Shown: positions 40,339-49,554, counted from the first letter of the stretch. The stretch is 64,000 nucleotides of DNA from Rheinheimera riviphila (GCF_004005945.1 NZ_SACS01000014.1:62001-126000), one strand, 5' to 3'. Notes: generated by a model not told the origin, from the letters alone. Numbers and translations are program-made.

Positions 40339-41643
40339 ATGACTGCTGCGATACCAACTTCTCAAACTGACGTTCAAAGCAACGTTCAAAGCAACGTTCA
40401 AACTGACGTTCAAATTAACACCGAAGCTGATCCGAAGCTTTTGCAATTCTTGCAACTGCTGACGGATGCTTTTCAAAACGGGCAATTGGTGCGGTTGGTA
40501 TTATCAAAGTATCAGGGGGATGATCCGGAATTGCAGCGTTTGGTGATCCGGCCGGTGCTGCTCAAAAATGAGTTGCAGCTGTTGTTTTTAAGCCAAAACC
40601 GCACCTTTGATCAAACCCATAACTATTTATTCCCTGAAGCGTTATCGCTGTTAAAACAGCAGCTTGGCCAGCAGTTTTTCAGCGCCCATTTACAAACATC
40701 CAGCCATGAACTGCAGCTAAGCTTCAGTAAAAAAGGCAAAGTTCTGCTGAGTAAACATCCGGTGAAAACGGCGGTAGCTACTGTGGAAACCTCGGTCGAT
40801 TTGACGCATAACAAAGCCAAACAACGTTATGTTGAACAAAGCCGACCTTATTTACAGGCGCTGGGCATTACCGACGCTAAAGGCGACATCATTCCGGCGA
40901 TGTCCAAAAAATGGAAGCAAATCAATAAATTTATTGAAGTTCTGGCTAAAGCTATTCAGCAAACCGGACTTATGCAGCCCCAATCGCAATCGCAATCGCA
41001 ATCGCAACAGCTGCATGTGGCAGATTTTGGTTCGGGTAAAGCCTATCTGACCTTCGCAGTTTTTGATTATCTGACCAGCACGCTGGGGCTTTCGGCTAAA
41101 GTCACAGGGGTAGAACTGCGCCAGCCGCTGGTTGATTTATGCAACGAAGCGGCGACAAGATTACAGCTCAGCGGCTTGCAGTTTGAACAGGGGGATGTCA
41201 AACATTTTAAAACCCGTGGCATCAATGTGATGATTGCGCTGCACGCCTGTGATATCGCCACCGATTACGCCATCGACATGGGTATTCGCACCGGCGCCGA
41301 GATTATTATGTGTTCGCCTTGTTGCCACAAAGAGCTCCGCCCGCAACTACAAAGCCCGGCCGTGTTGTCGCCGCTGTTAATCCACGGCATTCATTTAGGG
41401 CAGGAAGCAGAAATGCTGACCGATGGCCTGCGCGCTTTGTTGCTGGAAGCCCACGGCTACGACACCCAGGTGTTTGAATTTATTTCGCTGGAACACACCA
41501 GCAAAAACAAAATGATCCTGGCGCAAAAACGAAAAAAAGCCGGTGATAACAGTGCAGTGTTGCAGCAAATAGCTGCGTTAAAAGCTTTTTATGGCATTAA
41601 GCAGCATACGCTGGAAACGTTATTGGCCAATTCAGAGCAATAA
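40339..41643 (+). CDS. SAM-dependent methyltransferase (Methyltransf_32 type)
   Basis: This 434-residue protein has a C-terminal class I methyltransferase fold: VADFGSGKAYLTFAVFDYL as motif I, GVELRQPLVDLC as the acidic strand, and INVMIALHACDIATDYAI plus IIMCSPCCHKEL, the latter typical of the Methyltransf_32 group. The substrate is unknown, perhaps RNA or protein. Two in-frame repeats stand out: a 12-bp unit near the N-terminus (QSNVQSNVQTDVQ) and a (CAATCG)4 run giving QSQSQSQSQ just before motif I. Both keep the frame. A thioesterase gene follows after 46 bp. Confidence 0.83.
   Translation: MTAAIPTSQTDVQSNVQSNVQTDVQINTEADPKLLQFLQLLTDAFQNGQLVRLVLSKYQGDDPELQRLVIRPVLLKNELQLLFLSQNRTFDQTHNYLFPEALSLLKQQLGQQFFSAHLQTSSHELQLSFSKKGKVLLSKHPVKTAVATVETSVDLTHNKAKQRYVEQSRPYLQALGITDAKGDIIPAMSKKWKQINKFIEVLAKAIQQTGLMQPQSQSQSQSQQLHVADFGSGKAYLTFAVFDYLTSTLGLSAKVTGVELRQPLVDLCNEAATRLQLSGLQFEQGDVKHFKTRGINVMIALHACDIATDYAIDMGIRTGAEIIMCSPCCHKELRPQLQSPAVLSPLLIHGIHLGQEAEMLTDGLRALLLEAHGYDTQVFEFISLEHTSKNKMILAQKRKKAGDNSAVLQQIAALKAFYGIKQHTLETLLANSEQ
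40366..40413 (+). repeat. 12-bp in-frame tandem repeat
   Basis: Four units of 12 bp, ACTGACGTTCAA or AGCAACGTTCAA, lie in the 5' part of the methyltransferase gene and encode TDVQ/SNVQ peptides. Confidence 0.85.
40981..41004 (+). repeat. 6-bp in-frame tandem repeat
   Basis: Four perfect CAATCG units in the methyltransferase gene encode alternating Gln-Ser in the linker before motif I. Confidence 0.85.
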
Positions 41644-41689
41644 ATACAACAAAGTAGTGTCGTCAACAAGCCAAGCGAGGGATCAAACA

Positions 41690-42082
41690 TTGTTTAGTGT
41701 GGAATTTAAAGTGCGTGATTATGAATGTGACATGCAGGGCATCGTGAACAACGCAGTGTATTTTAATTACTTAGAACACGCCCGCCACGAATTTTTACAC
41801 AGCCGTGGTGTCGATTTTACCGCTTTGGCGCGTGATAAAGTGAATCTGGTGGTGGTGCGCAGCGAGATGGACTACAAAAACTCGCTGACCAGTGGCGATA
41901 AATTTGAAGTGACGGTCGCTTTTGAAGCTATTTCCAAACTCAGATTTGGCTTTCGCCAGCAAGTCATTCGCCAACCCGATGGCGCTGTGATGCTACAAGC
42001 GCTGGTGATTGGCACCGCGCTGAACGCCAAAGGCCGGCCTTTTGTGCCTGCGGAATTGGGGTTATTGGCGGAGCCGGTCTAA
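41690..42082 (+). CDS. Acyl-CoA thioesterase (4HBT, YbgC-like)
   Basis: This 130-residue hot-dog-fold thioesterase has the 4-hydroxybenzoyl-CoA thioesterase signature FKVRDYECDMQGIVNNAVYFNYLEHARHEFL, with the catalytic Asp in DMQGIVN. It hydrolyses acyl-CoA or acyl-ACP thioesters in the cytoplasm. The frame is open to 41591, overlapping the previous gene. I choose the TTG at 41690: it has a strong GCGAGGGA ribosome site at 41675-41682, and the protein then begins MFSVEFKVRDYE, as family members do. Confidence 0.87.
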   Translation: MFSVEFKVRDYECDMQGIVNNAVYFNYLEHARHEFLHSRGVDFTALARDKVNLVVVRSEMDYKNSLTSGDKFEVTVAFEAISKLRFGFRQQVIRQPDGAVMLQALVIGTALNAKGRPFVPAELGLLAEPV

Positions 42083-42113
42083 CTGCCTGCAGGAACTGCA
42101 AACATCAAAAGGC

Positions 42114-42626
42114 TTAAAACCACTGTGGATTGAGCATTGGAATTAACGCCAGCAACAAGGCTTGTTGATACACCGACGACCGGCTCAGCCGGTTGTGGGT
42201 TAACAACCCAATAGCGCCACCGGCTTGCTTGATATTGTCGGTGCCAAACAGCTGATCCATCACATCCCCAAGTTCCAGCCCTTGCTTGATTAAATCCAGC
42301 GCTGCTGGCGGCAACATCAGACTGGCCGAGCGCGCCATCCCTTGTTGGCCATGATGTTCAATCAACATCCAGGCAAAGGTAAAAGCACCGTCTAAACCCG
42401 CTTCAATACTGACGTAAACATCGGCTTGTTGCTGTTGCTTTAGCGCTTCGATGCGATTTTTTGCGCCTTGCAGTGTTTCATTACTACACATCGGCTGCGC
42501 CGCCACGCCTGAAGGGACAGCGTAACCTGTGACCTGAATGGCCTGGTCAGGGAAAGTGTCACTAAAACACTGACGCACGGCATTAATTTTCGCCGGATTG
42601 GCCGACGCAACGGCAATAGTCCACAT
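42114..42626 (-). CDS. yjjX: Inosine/xanthosine triphosphatase YjjX
   Basis: This 170-residue protein is a DUF84/YjjX NTPase: VASANPAKINAVRQCF at the start, VSIEAGLDG in the middle, and GGAIGLLTHNRLSRSSVYQQALLLALIPMLN at the end. It hydrolyses non-canonical ITP and XTP and so cleans the nucleotide pool. The ATG at 42626 has CAGGAGATG-type sequence upstream. It lies downstream of the YebC-like gene in the same direction, but a strong terminator lies between them. Confidence 0.9.
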   Translation of the reverse strand: MWTIAVASANPAKINAVRQCFSDTFPDQAIQVTGYAVPSGVAAQPMCSNETLQGAKNRIEALKQQQQADVYVSIEAGLDGAFTFAWMLIEHHGQQGMARSASLMLPPAALDLIKQGLELGDVMDQLFGTDNIKQAGGAIGLLTHNRLSRSSVYQQALLLALIPMLNPQWF

Positions 42627-42656
42627 CAGTCACATCTCCTGAGCAGGAAAAAAATG

Positions 42657-42676
42657 AAGGCAGCCGTAGCTGCCTT
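42657..42676 (-). terminator. Rho-independent terminator of the yebC-like gene
   Basis: A perfect 8-bp stem (AAGGCAGC / GCTGCCTT) with a CGTA loop is followed on the minus strand by CATTTTTTT. Confidence 0.85.
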
Positions 42677-42702
42677 GGATCGGTATTGCTGGAAAGCTGT
42701 GA

Positions 42703-43404
42703 TTAGCCAGCTAGTCCGACGTATACATGTTGCACGTCGTCATCACCGTCAATCGCATCTAAAAACGCTTCGACTTCTGCGCGGGCGGCATCGTCCAGCG
42801 TTACCGGGTTTTTCGGCTTATAAATCAGTCGGGCAGAACTGACGCTAAAACCAAACTCAGGTAAGGCTTTTTGCACTAAATCCAAATCAGTTGGTTCAGT
42901 GTAAAACACCACGCCACCTTCTTCGTCCTGCTCAAAATCCTGGGCTCCGGCTTCAATGGCGGCAACTTCAACGTCGGCATCTTTGGTTAAAGCAGTGGCT
43001 TCAATGGCACCTAAATAGTCAAAATCCCAGGACACTGCGCCTGAACTACCTAATTGACCTTTGCGGAATAACACGCGGATACTTTGCGCTGAACGGTTTT
43101 TATTGTCGGTCAGACATTCAACAATTACCGGCACCTGATGCGGCGCAAAACCTTCATAAACCACGTGCTCATAGTTGACCGGGCCGTCCAGTAAACCGGC
43201 ACCTTTTTTAATCGCGCGTTCCAGCGTGTCTTTTGGCATCGATGCTTTACGCGCTGTTTCAATCGCCAGCCGTAATTTCGAGTTCATCGACGGATCAGCG
43301 CCATTTTTGGCGGCAACCATAATTTCTTTAGCCAGCTTGGTAAAAATCTTACCTTTGGCGGCGGCGGTATCGCTTTTGTGTTTATTTTTCCATTGTGCGC
43401 CCAT
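42703..43404 (-). CDS. YebC/PmpR family protein
   Basis: This 233-residue protein belongs to the YebC/TACO1 family: [54 protein letters not shown] and [28 protein letters not shown]. Such proteins act as DNA-binding regulators (PmpR) and, by recent work on the family, as ribosome-associated factors easing polyproline stalls. It is of the shorter YeeN/YebC-II-like kind and is monocistronic, ending in a strong terminator. Confidence 0.9.
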   Translation of the reverse strand: MGAQWKNKHKSDTAAAKGKIFTKLAKEIMVAAKNGADPSMNSKLRLAIETARKASMPKDTLERAIKKGAGLLDGPVNYEHVVYEGFAPHQVPVIVECLTDNKNRSAQSIRVLFRKGQLGSSGAVSWDFDYLGAIEATALTKDADVEVAAIEAGAQDFEQDEEGGVVFYTEPTDLDLVQKALPEFGFSVSSARLIYKPKNPVTLDDAARAEVEAFLDAIDGDDDVQHVYVGLAG

Positions 43405-43559
43405 GGCTGCAGTCTCGCTATATGCTGAAAATTGTCTGAAGAAATAGAATGAGAAAACCGCCGTAGTCTAGCCAATGGCCTGCGCTGGCGCAACTGCCTG
43501 GCCGGACCTTGCGCCAATTATGTTAGACTATGCGCCTTTTCAAAGGTATTGGTGCAAAT

Positions 43560-43994
43560 ATGACGTTGTTGAAGGATCTAAGTCTGATTTTATTGCTGCT
43601 GTGCGGCGCAGTGCAGTTTTCTGGTAAGACTTATGCTGAAGAGCCGGTGCCAACGGTGATAGCCAGCACTGATGTTGAAGCCACCATGAAAGCGATGGCT
43701 TTTGCCTATAAAAAAGCGATGACAGCCGCTGATGTACCGCAGATGCAGCAGCAGATCAGCGAATTACAACAACTGGTTGCCTCGGTGCAGTTAGTGCAAT
43801 TTTCACCGGAAAAACAGGTCAAATTTCAACAAGGACTAACAGAAGTGCAGTTGCAACTGGATTTGGTACAAGCTAGTCTGGTAGCGAACAACCATGAACA
43901 AGCCAAACAACAGCTGCAACAGGTTGATATCCTTAAAAAACAATATCATAAAGAACGTAGCCCCAGTTTCTGGCAATTGTTGTTCGGGAATTAA
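43560..43994 (+). CDS. Cytochrome b562-like protein
   Basis: This 144-residue exported protein has a signal peptide (SLILLLLCGAVQFSGKTYA) and a four-helix bundle predicted over the rest. Cytochrome b562 uses an early Met and a late His to bind heme b; here MKAMAFAYKKAM and VDILKKQYHKERSPSFW supply matching residues. It may be a periplasmic electron carrier, or a heme-free relative. The ATG at 43560 follows AAAGG. A bidirectional terminator follows. Confidence 0.72.
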   Translation: MTLLKDLSLILLLLCGAVQFSGKTYAEEPVPTVIASTDVEATMKAMAFAYKKAMTAADVPQMQQQISELQQLVASVQLVQFSPEKQVKFQQGLTEVQLQLDLVQASLVANNHEQAKQQLQQVDILKKQYHKERSPSFWQLLFGN

Positions 43995-44014
43995 CTGATC
44001 AATACGTGAAAAAA

Positions 44015-44040
44015 AGGCAGCTCATTCAGCTGCCTTGTTC
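44015..44040. terminator. Bidirectional terminator
   Basis: A 9-bp stem (AAGGCAGCT / AGCTGCCTT) with A-run before and T-rich sequence after serves both the cytochrome b562-like gene and rraB. Confidence 0.8.
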
Positions 44041-44055
44041 ATTTTACGGTGAGGA

Positions 44056-44451
44056 TTAATGGTGATGCCCGCAATGGTCATCACAATCATGGTCGTGCTC
44101 GTCGGCAAACTCGTCGTCGCCGTCCTGATTTTGCATCACGCCCCAACCATCGTTATGACCACCAAATTTCTTAGCAAACTTATCCAGTTCAGCTTCTTTG
44201 GCGGTTACCGTAGCGTGCTCTGGCACCATGGTCAGGCTGACAATCAGCTCCCACTGCTCCAGATCGTTAAAATTCAGTTCTACTTCACCAGGTTGGTCTA
44301 AGGCTGTCAGCGCGTTTAATGCCATTTCGGCTTTGTCGCGGTTTGGAAACACCAGATAAAAATCCAGCGCCAGACTTTGAGTTAAATCGAGGCCGGCATC
44401 GGCCATTGCTTGCAACATATCACCGTTGCCATCATCCGGAAATTGACTCAT
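44056..44451 (-). CDS. rraB: Ribonuclease E inhibitor RraB
   Basis: This 131-residue protein matches RraB: DGNGDMLQAMADAGLDLTQSLALDFYLVFPNRDKAEMAL, then WELIVSLTMVPEHATVTAKEAELDKFAKKFGGHNDGWGVMQ. It ends in a His/Asp-rich tail (DEHDHDCDDHCGHHH) that may bind metal. RraB binds RNase E's C-terminal scaffold and slows mRNA decay. The ATG at 44451 has GGGAG 9 nt upstream; the frame extends nine codons further without a better site. Confidence 0.88.
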   Translation of the reverse strand: MSQFPDDGNGDMLQAMADAGLDLTQSLALDFYLVFPNRDKAEMALNALTALDQPGEVELNFNDLEQWELIVSLTMVPEHATVTAKEAELDKFAKKFGGHNDGWGVMQNQDGDDEFADEHDHDCDDHCGHHH

Positions 44452-44504
44452 AAAAAAGCTCCCGTCGTGAAAAATCAAAGGCGCTAGTTTAGCAAGCTTC
44501 TGCG

Positions 44505-45058
44505 TTATCGGGCAGGATTTTCTGCGGTTAACCAGCGCTGTTGCTGCACATGCTGTTGTAATCGCGGGAAAAACTGCAAAAACAACTGCTCAAGCTCAAC
44601 GTAATGCGCCTGGATATCCTCTATAGAACCGGCAAATTGATTGGCAAAACGGATGCGCTGCGCCACCCGATCCAGTGCCAAGCCTAATTGGTTGATGTCG
44701 GTATAACTTAAAAACCAATCCTGACGAATAATGGCGCTCACCGTTGGCTGCATCGAAGCGGGCATCTGCGGCAGGTCGGTCTGAAGTTTTTGATACAGCT
44801 GCTTGGTATATAAATCAAAAGGTTGTGGATGAAAGGTCGACCAATGCCGGATCAAAAAATGGTCAAACAACATATCGATGGCGATACCAGAAAAACGGCG
44901 GCGCTCTGCTGAAAAGTATTGTTTGGCGGCCAGCACTTCTGCACTGTGATCGGTAAAAACATCGACCGCCCGGTGTTGGCGCAGCCCTAGTTGCACAGCC
45001 TCGGGTAGACTTTTGATATCCACACCACGGCAAAAAATAAGTGCGCCAGGTAATTCAT
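44505..45058 (-). pseudogene. acpH: Broken acyl-carrier-protein phosphodiesterase gene (acpH-like)
   Basis: The natural start at 45058 overlaps the upstream gene's stop (ATGA) and encodes the family N-terminus MNYLAHLFFA. The rest of the family sequence (RGVDIKSLPEAVQLGLRQHRAVDVFTDHS onward, through HFLIRHWS and WFLSYTDI) continues in a different frame. The conserved middle piece, which should read like LLGNLLGDF and contains a catalytic Asp, is missing. An internal deletion of roughly 15 codons, not a multiple of three, best explains this. The remaining 172-codon frame could restart at a GTG at 45023 but would lack the active-site segment. The intact enzyme removes phosphopantetheine from ACP. 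Confidence 0.75.
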
Positions 45059-45813
45059 GGTTGTGGCAGGCTGCGGGCTAAATACAGACAACGGTGTTTT
45101 TGGGCAAATTGGGTAATTGCCTGCTGCATCGCGGCCTGATGTTTTGATTGCGCTGATACAATATAAAAAGTATCGATACTGGTGATGGGCTTGCGCTGTA
45201 ACTCTTTGAGCAATTCGGGCTGCGATTTACTGAGAAAGCTGCGAAAGGGGCCATCATAAGTGATCAAATGTTGACTGCGCTGGTGTAGAAAAAACTGGCT
45301 GGCGCTGACGCTATCGGGCAAGTCGACAAAGATATAGCCCCGCTGCAGTAACTGCTGCCGTTGCCCCTGATAGTCAAAAGCGCGGATCGCCGCCACACTA
45401 TCATCACGCGGTGCATCGCTGCTGTGGTTGTGACTGTAAAGCACTAACTGCAGTTTTGAATAAGGCGGCTCGACCGGCAGATGCTGGCGCGATAGTTTTA
45501 GGGTGCTTTTGATATTGATGGAAAAATCGATGTCGCCGCTGTCGAGCAACAAGTACATCCGGGCTGGCGTAATGCAGCGGGGTTCCACCTGCATGCCAGC
45601 CGCTTCGAAAATATCCCGGCTGAGTTCAAGACCAGGCCCGCCGCAACTGCCATCAGCATTGACTACGATATCCGGCGGAAAATTGTGGACGCCCATTTTC
45701 AGCACCACCGGCGCTGCCTGTGCATAAAACAGCGGTGCACAAAACAACTGTGAACAAAACAGTAGGCTGCTGATGCGCAAGAGGTTTGGGCACCATAAGT
45801 TTGCTCGCGCCAT
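45055..45813 (-). CDS. Periplasmic amino-acid-binding-like protein
   Basis: This 252-residue protein has a signal peptide (SSLLFCSQLFCAPLFYAQA) and an SBP_bac_3-like core: LKMGVHNFPPDIVVNADGSCGGPGLELSRDIFEAAGMQVEPRCITPARMYLLLDSGDIDFSI. There is no transporter beside it, so it may be an orphan binding or sensor-linked protein. Three cysteines near the ligand site (SCGGPG, RCITP) stand out. The frame is open to 45930 but overlaps the EamA gene; the ATG at 45813 begins the signal peptide. It is coupled to the broken acpH gene. Confidence 0.75.
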   Translation of the reverse strand: MARANLWCPNLLRISSLLFCSQLFCAPLFYAQAAPVVLKMGVHNFPPDIVVNADGSCGGPGLELSRDIFEAAGMQVEPRCITPARMYLLLDSGDIDFSINIKSTLKLSRQHLPVEPPYSKLQLVLYSHNHSSDAPRDDSVAAIRAFDYQGQRQQLLQRGYIFVDLPDSVSASQFFLHQRSQHLITYDGPFRSFLSKSQPELLKELQRKPITSIDTFYIVSAQSKHQAAMQQAITQFAQKHRCLYLARSLPQP

Positions 45814-45856
45814 CGGTCGGCCCGTCTTTGAAATACTCGCTACAGTATGCAAAGGC

Positions 45857-46744
45857 TTAGCCGGTCTGGCAACTGGTAGCATTGGCGGTTGAAGGTGAGG
45901 GGCGGGCAAGGGCTGCTTGCGCCACACCACAAGCTACAATCAGCAGCACGCCAGCCAGCTGCACCGGCACTAACACTTCCTGAAATAACCACCAACCAGC
46001 CAAGATCACCGTCACCGGTTCGATATAAGCCAAGGTGCCGAACACCCGTACCGGCAAATGCTGCAGCGCGACAACCGCGCCAACAATCGCCAGAAAGCCG
46101 GGGAAAATACCAGCCAGTAAAATCCACGGCAATTCTTTCAGCGGCGGCAAACTGCTGTCGGTTAAAAACGGCAATACACAACAAGCACCCATCAATAGCT
46201 GATAAAAACTGCGTTGATAAGGGGATTGGTCAGGCTGCGGTTTGCGGTTGAGCAATAAAAAACCGGCATAGGTGAAAAGCGATAACAAGGCAAACCCAAA
46301 ACCAGGCAATTGCGCTGGCGTCAGGGCTAAATCGAGCTTAAATTGCTGCAGCATGGCAAAACCCAGCACCGATAAAGCAATAAATAACAAACTGAGCAGG
46401 GTCAGCTTTTCGCCATAAATAAAATGGGCGACGACCGCGGTCAGCGGAGGTGCCAGATAGACCAGCATAATGGCATTGGCCAGACTAATGCTTTGGATCG
46501 CCTGTAAAAAGCCCAGCATAAAACTGGCCAGCAAAATGCCGTTGATGACCACAATCCGGTCGGGCCGGCGTTGAAGCTGTTGGCCTTGGCGGCTGGCAAG
46601 CAAAAACAAGCCCAGACATAAAGCGCCAACCGCTAACCGGCAAAACGTTAATTCGGCTGCCGATAATTGGCTATAACGGGCAATAATACCGCTACTCGCC
46701 ATACAAACCGCCGAGAACAACGCTAACAACAAATACCGGTTCAA
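45857..46744 (-). CDS. EamA/DMT family transporter
   Basis: This 295-residue inner-membrane protein has ten predicted helices in two EamA repeats (LLLALFSAVCMASSGIIARYSQLSAAELTFCRLAVG and FALLSLFTYAGFLLLNRK...GTLAYIEPVTVILAGWWLFQE). Such proteins export metabolites or amino acids; the substrate is unknown. I choose the TTG at 46744 because CAGGAG sits 5-6 nt upstream; the frame continues to 46774 over a hairpin. Confidence 0.85.
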   Translation of the reverse strand: MNRYLLLALFSAVCMASSGIIARYSQLSAAELTFCRLAVGALCLGLFLLASRQGQQLQRRPDRIVVINGILLASFMLGFLQAIQSISLANAIMLVYLAPPLTAVVAHFIYGEKLTLLSLLFIALSVLGFAMLQQFKLDLALTPAQLPGFGFALLSLFTYAGFLLLNRKPQPDQSPYQRSFYQLLMGACCVLPFLTDSSLPPLKELPWILLAGIFPGFLAIVGAVVALQHLPVRVFGTLAYIEPVTVILAGWWLFQEVLVPVQLAGVLLIVACGVAQAALARPSPSTANATSCQTG

Positions 46745-46765
46745 AACATCTCCTGCGGGCGAATG

Positions 46766-46800
46766 GCCAACCACAGCTCAGGATATGCGCTGTGGTTGGC
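46766..46800 (-). terminator. 12-bp hairpin between glycosidase and EamA genes
   Basis: A perfect 12-bp stem (GCCAACCACAGC / GCTGTGGTTGGC) with an 11-base loop lies after the glycosidase-like gene. No T-tract follows on the minus strand, so it may only attenuate reading into the EamA gene. Confidence 0.55.
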
Positions 46801-46852
46801 TTTAGCCGTATCTATCATTTTATGCTGACTCGTTCCTTGGCAGATGTCGCAA

Positions 46853-49411
46853 TTACACGGCCGGAACTATGCTGACCGCGTGGATCACCGCCTGATTTAA
46901 CGGACCACTGCGTCCACCTTTGCCGCCGGTATAAAGCTCAAAATGCTGCAGGTAACTCATATTAAAACCATCTTTGATGGTGATGCTGCACTGTTGGCCG
47001 ACAGTCGCCTGAAATTCCAGCTGCGATGAAACCCCTTGTTCAGTGGCAATCGACAGGTGCGGCATCACCAGCGTGCCTTGTTGCGGTTTTGCCTCAGCAC
47101 ATTGCACCTGGGCCGTTTTCACCACAGCGGTAATGCCGGTATTAATCGGCCCGTTGTCGATAAAATACTGCAGTTGCAAGCGGTGCGGGCCCGTGTGCGT
47201 GGCGGTAAAGTTCAGCTGCAGTTGTTGCTCCGGCAACCCCCAGTTTTTATATACATCCAGGCCCAGATGTTTGCTGGCGGCAAGGTCCGGGCTTTGTAAA
47301 CCCTGACCTGCGACAAAGATTTGTTGGCCCGGCGTGGTACAGAGGGTTTTGCTTGGCAATGAGGTTAAATTGCTCTGGTGCGGTTTACTCTGATAACTCT
47401 GTACCAACGCATAACACTGACTGACCTTGCTGCGATCGGTATCGGTGTAATCAGTTTTTCCCCGTTTCAGCGTTACCTTGCTGCCATTTTTATACAAGGT
47501 GAAGCGGGTTTTTTCTTCGCCGTTGCTATCGAAGGTCAGTTCAGTCTGGCCTTTGCTGTTTTGTGTAAGGCTCAGCAGCGGCTCTTTTGGTGCAAATAAG
47601 GTGTATTGCTCGGTGGCGGTGAGCTTGGCCGGATTAGCAGCTTTTTGCAGCGTCAGGTTTTGGCGTGGCATGTCAACCGCAGTCAGTTCAAGCTCCAGCT
47701 CGTTTTGCTCACCGGATAAATCATCCACTTGCAGCGTCAGCTGATGTGCAGCGGTTAATGCAGTTTCAACGCCGTTCAGCAGCGCTTTTTGCAAGCGGTA
47801 ACTTTGGGCGCGGCTGGCGTTGCCATTGAGTTTCAGCGTGACATTTAAGCGGCCTGAAGCAACGGGTAATTGCTGTAATTTCAGCTCTTTACCCAGTTGC
47901 AACGCTTGTTGGGTCAAGGCCGGAATAAAGGGGTTGATCTGAATCTCGCGGGCGTTAATGTCAATCCCAAACAAACTGTTGGCGACAAAATCATGATAAG
48001 CCGCTACGGACCAGAGTTGACGCTCGGAATTAATCACCGGCCCCGATAATTCACCATCATCGACATGTTCTTGTTGGGTCAGCCATTCCAGGTTCTCCAT
48101 ATTCGACAGGTTAAAAGCGGTACCCTGAAATAGCGACATGGCAATTAAATGAAACAGCTCAGTATGTTGCTGCTGTTTGGCCGCGCGCAGCGCATAGCTG
48201 CTGACAAAAGGCCAGATAGCGCGGTTATGGTAAATCGGGATCTGTTGCCGTGCCGGGAAGATCACTGGTGGCCCTGCTGGGGTCAGTGGGTAATTGGCCA
48301 GAATTTGGCTGGCCTGGGCACTATTTGCCACCTGATGGGTGATGGCCAAGGAAAGGCCAAGTAAATCAAATTGTTGTACCGGAAGAGGGTTATATTCTTC
48401 GCCAATATAACTGGCATATAACCCTTGGTCGGCCAGCCAGAATGACTGATTAATGGAAATTTTAAGGGCAGCTGCCCACTGACTGAATTGTGCGGCCAGC
48501 GCCGGTTCCAGTATTTTCGCGGCAGCTGCAGTACGTTCCAGCGCGACATAATGCAGCACGTTGGTCGAAAGTGCATAAGATTCAGCCAGATACAGCGTAT
48601 CTTTCGCGGTCCAGCCTGGATAGGTTTGCTCGCGCCAGTCTAAAAATGAGGTTTCACCGCGGTATAAACCGAGTTTGTTGCTGAAAATATGCTGGCGGTC
48701 TTGCAACAAGGTTTGCTTGGCAATGGGGTACCATTTTTCCAACCAGGCTTGTTGCGCATCACTGCTGGAACCTTCAGCTGCCGCTTTGGCGGTTAAGTTA
48801 CTGGCGGCTAACACCCAAACCACCCTGTCCGAACTCACCGGCCAGCTGCCGCCGGAGCCGGTGTCCTGCAACGCGACTTCGGTCGGCGCCACACCACGAG
48901 CAATTAGTTCTGGCCGGACTTTGGAGGTTTTAAATAACAAAGAATTGCTGGCGCGTTCCGGGTCAAGATAACCCAAGCCTAAATCCAAACTGTAGGATAA
49001 ATCGCGGGTCCAGACATAATGCCACTTGGCACCAGTTTCAAAACAAGGGCAGGGCACCGGTTGTTGATCGTTAAAGCCCCAGTCGGTAATTTCGCTGACG
49101 CTGTTTTGGGCGCGTTCCTGCTGGGTGAGGCTAAACAGGGCATCAAATAATGCATTGTTGCTATGAACCTGCAGCTGCGTGGCATCGACATTGATGGTTT
49201 TCTGTTTACCGGCGGTTTGCAATTTAAATTCGCGCTGACCGTCGGCTTGTTGCAAAGCTTCAATCGAGACCTTACCAAACTGATGGGCATATTGGCGTTG
49301 TTGCAAACTGCCTTCGCTATTGGCCAGCAGTGGTGCGGAGAAAAACATCGCTACACTTGTAGTCACAGATAAGCCGGTAGCGGATTTTGGTAAGAAGAAG
49401 GCAGCGCGCAT
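46853..49411 (-). CDS. Exported six-hairpin glycosidase-like protein
   Basis: This 852-residue protein has a signal peptide (GLSVTTSVAMFFSAPLLA). A large (alpha/alpha)6 barrel follows, with motifs of the glycogen-debranching / GH63-like group: WHYVWTRDLSYSLDLGLGYLDPERASNSL, DTGSGGSWPVSSDRVVWVLAA, FLDWREQTYPGW and HVDDGELSGPVINSERQLWSVAAYHDFV. A C-terminal beta region, perhaps carbohydrate binding, covers the last 300 residues. It probably trims alpha-glucans or other alpha-glycosides in the periplasm. The frame runs to 49516; the ATG at 49411 has AAGGAT upstream and starts the signal peptide. Confidence 0.78.
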   Translation of the reverse strand: MRAAFFLPKSATGLSVTTSVAMFFSAPLLANSEGSLQQRQYAHQFGKVSIEALQQADGQREFKLQTAGKQKTINVDATQLQVHSNNALFDALFSLTQQERAQNSVSEITDWGFNDQQPVPCPCFETGAKWHYVWTRDLSYSLDLGLGYLDPERASNSLLFKTSKVRPELIARGVAPTEVALQDTGSGGSWPVSSDRVVWVLAASNLTAKAAAEGSSSDAQQAWLEKWYPIAKQTLLQDRQHIFSNKLGLYRGETSFLDWREQTYPGWTAKDTLYLAESYALSTNVLHYVALERTAAAAKILEPALAAQFSQWAAALKISINQSFWLADQGLYASYIGEEYNPLPVQQFDLLGLSLAITHQVANSAQASQILANYPLTPAGPPVIFPARQQIPIYHNRAIWPFVSSYALRAAKQQQHTELFHLIAMSLFQGTAFNLSNMENLEWLTQQEHVDDGELSGPVINSERQLWSVAAYHDFVANSLFGIDINAREIQINPFIPALTQQALQLGKELKLQQLPVASGRLNVTLKLNGNASRAQSYRLQKALLNGVETALTAAHQLTLQVDDLSGEQNELELELTAVDMPRQNLTLQKAANPAKLTATEQYTLFAPKEPLLSLTQNSKGQTELTFDSNGEEKTRFTLYKNGSKVTLKRGKTDYTDTDRSKVSQCYALVQSYQSKPHQSNLTSLPSKTLCTTPGQQIFVAGQGLQSPDLAASKHLGLDVYKNWGLPEQQLQLNFTATHTGPHRLQLQYFIDNGPINTGITAVVKTAQVQCAEAKPQQGTLVMPHLSIATEQGVSSQLEFQATVGQQCSITIKDGFNMSYLQHFELYTGGKGGRSGPLNQAVIHAVSIVPAV

Positions 49412-49554
49412 CACAATAGAGATCCTTGTCCACAAAGTCGGGTTGAGTTTAACAGTGTCTGGTGCCGGAGTGTAGCGGCGATGGCCAGTCTGTTGCGAAA
49501 GCACGACCAGTTGCAATCGTATGCAGCTATTCTTTTGTCAAAACCTTTCGTGAA

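Noticed and set aside
47036-47306. Plus-strand frames inside the glycosidase-like gene
   Set aside because: They are shadows of a long, well-supported minus-strand gene.
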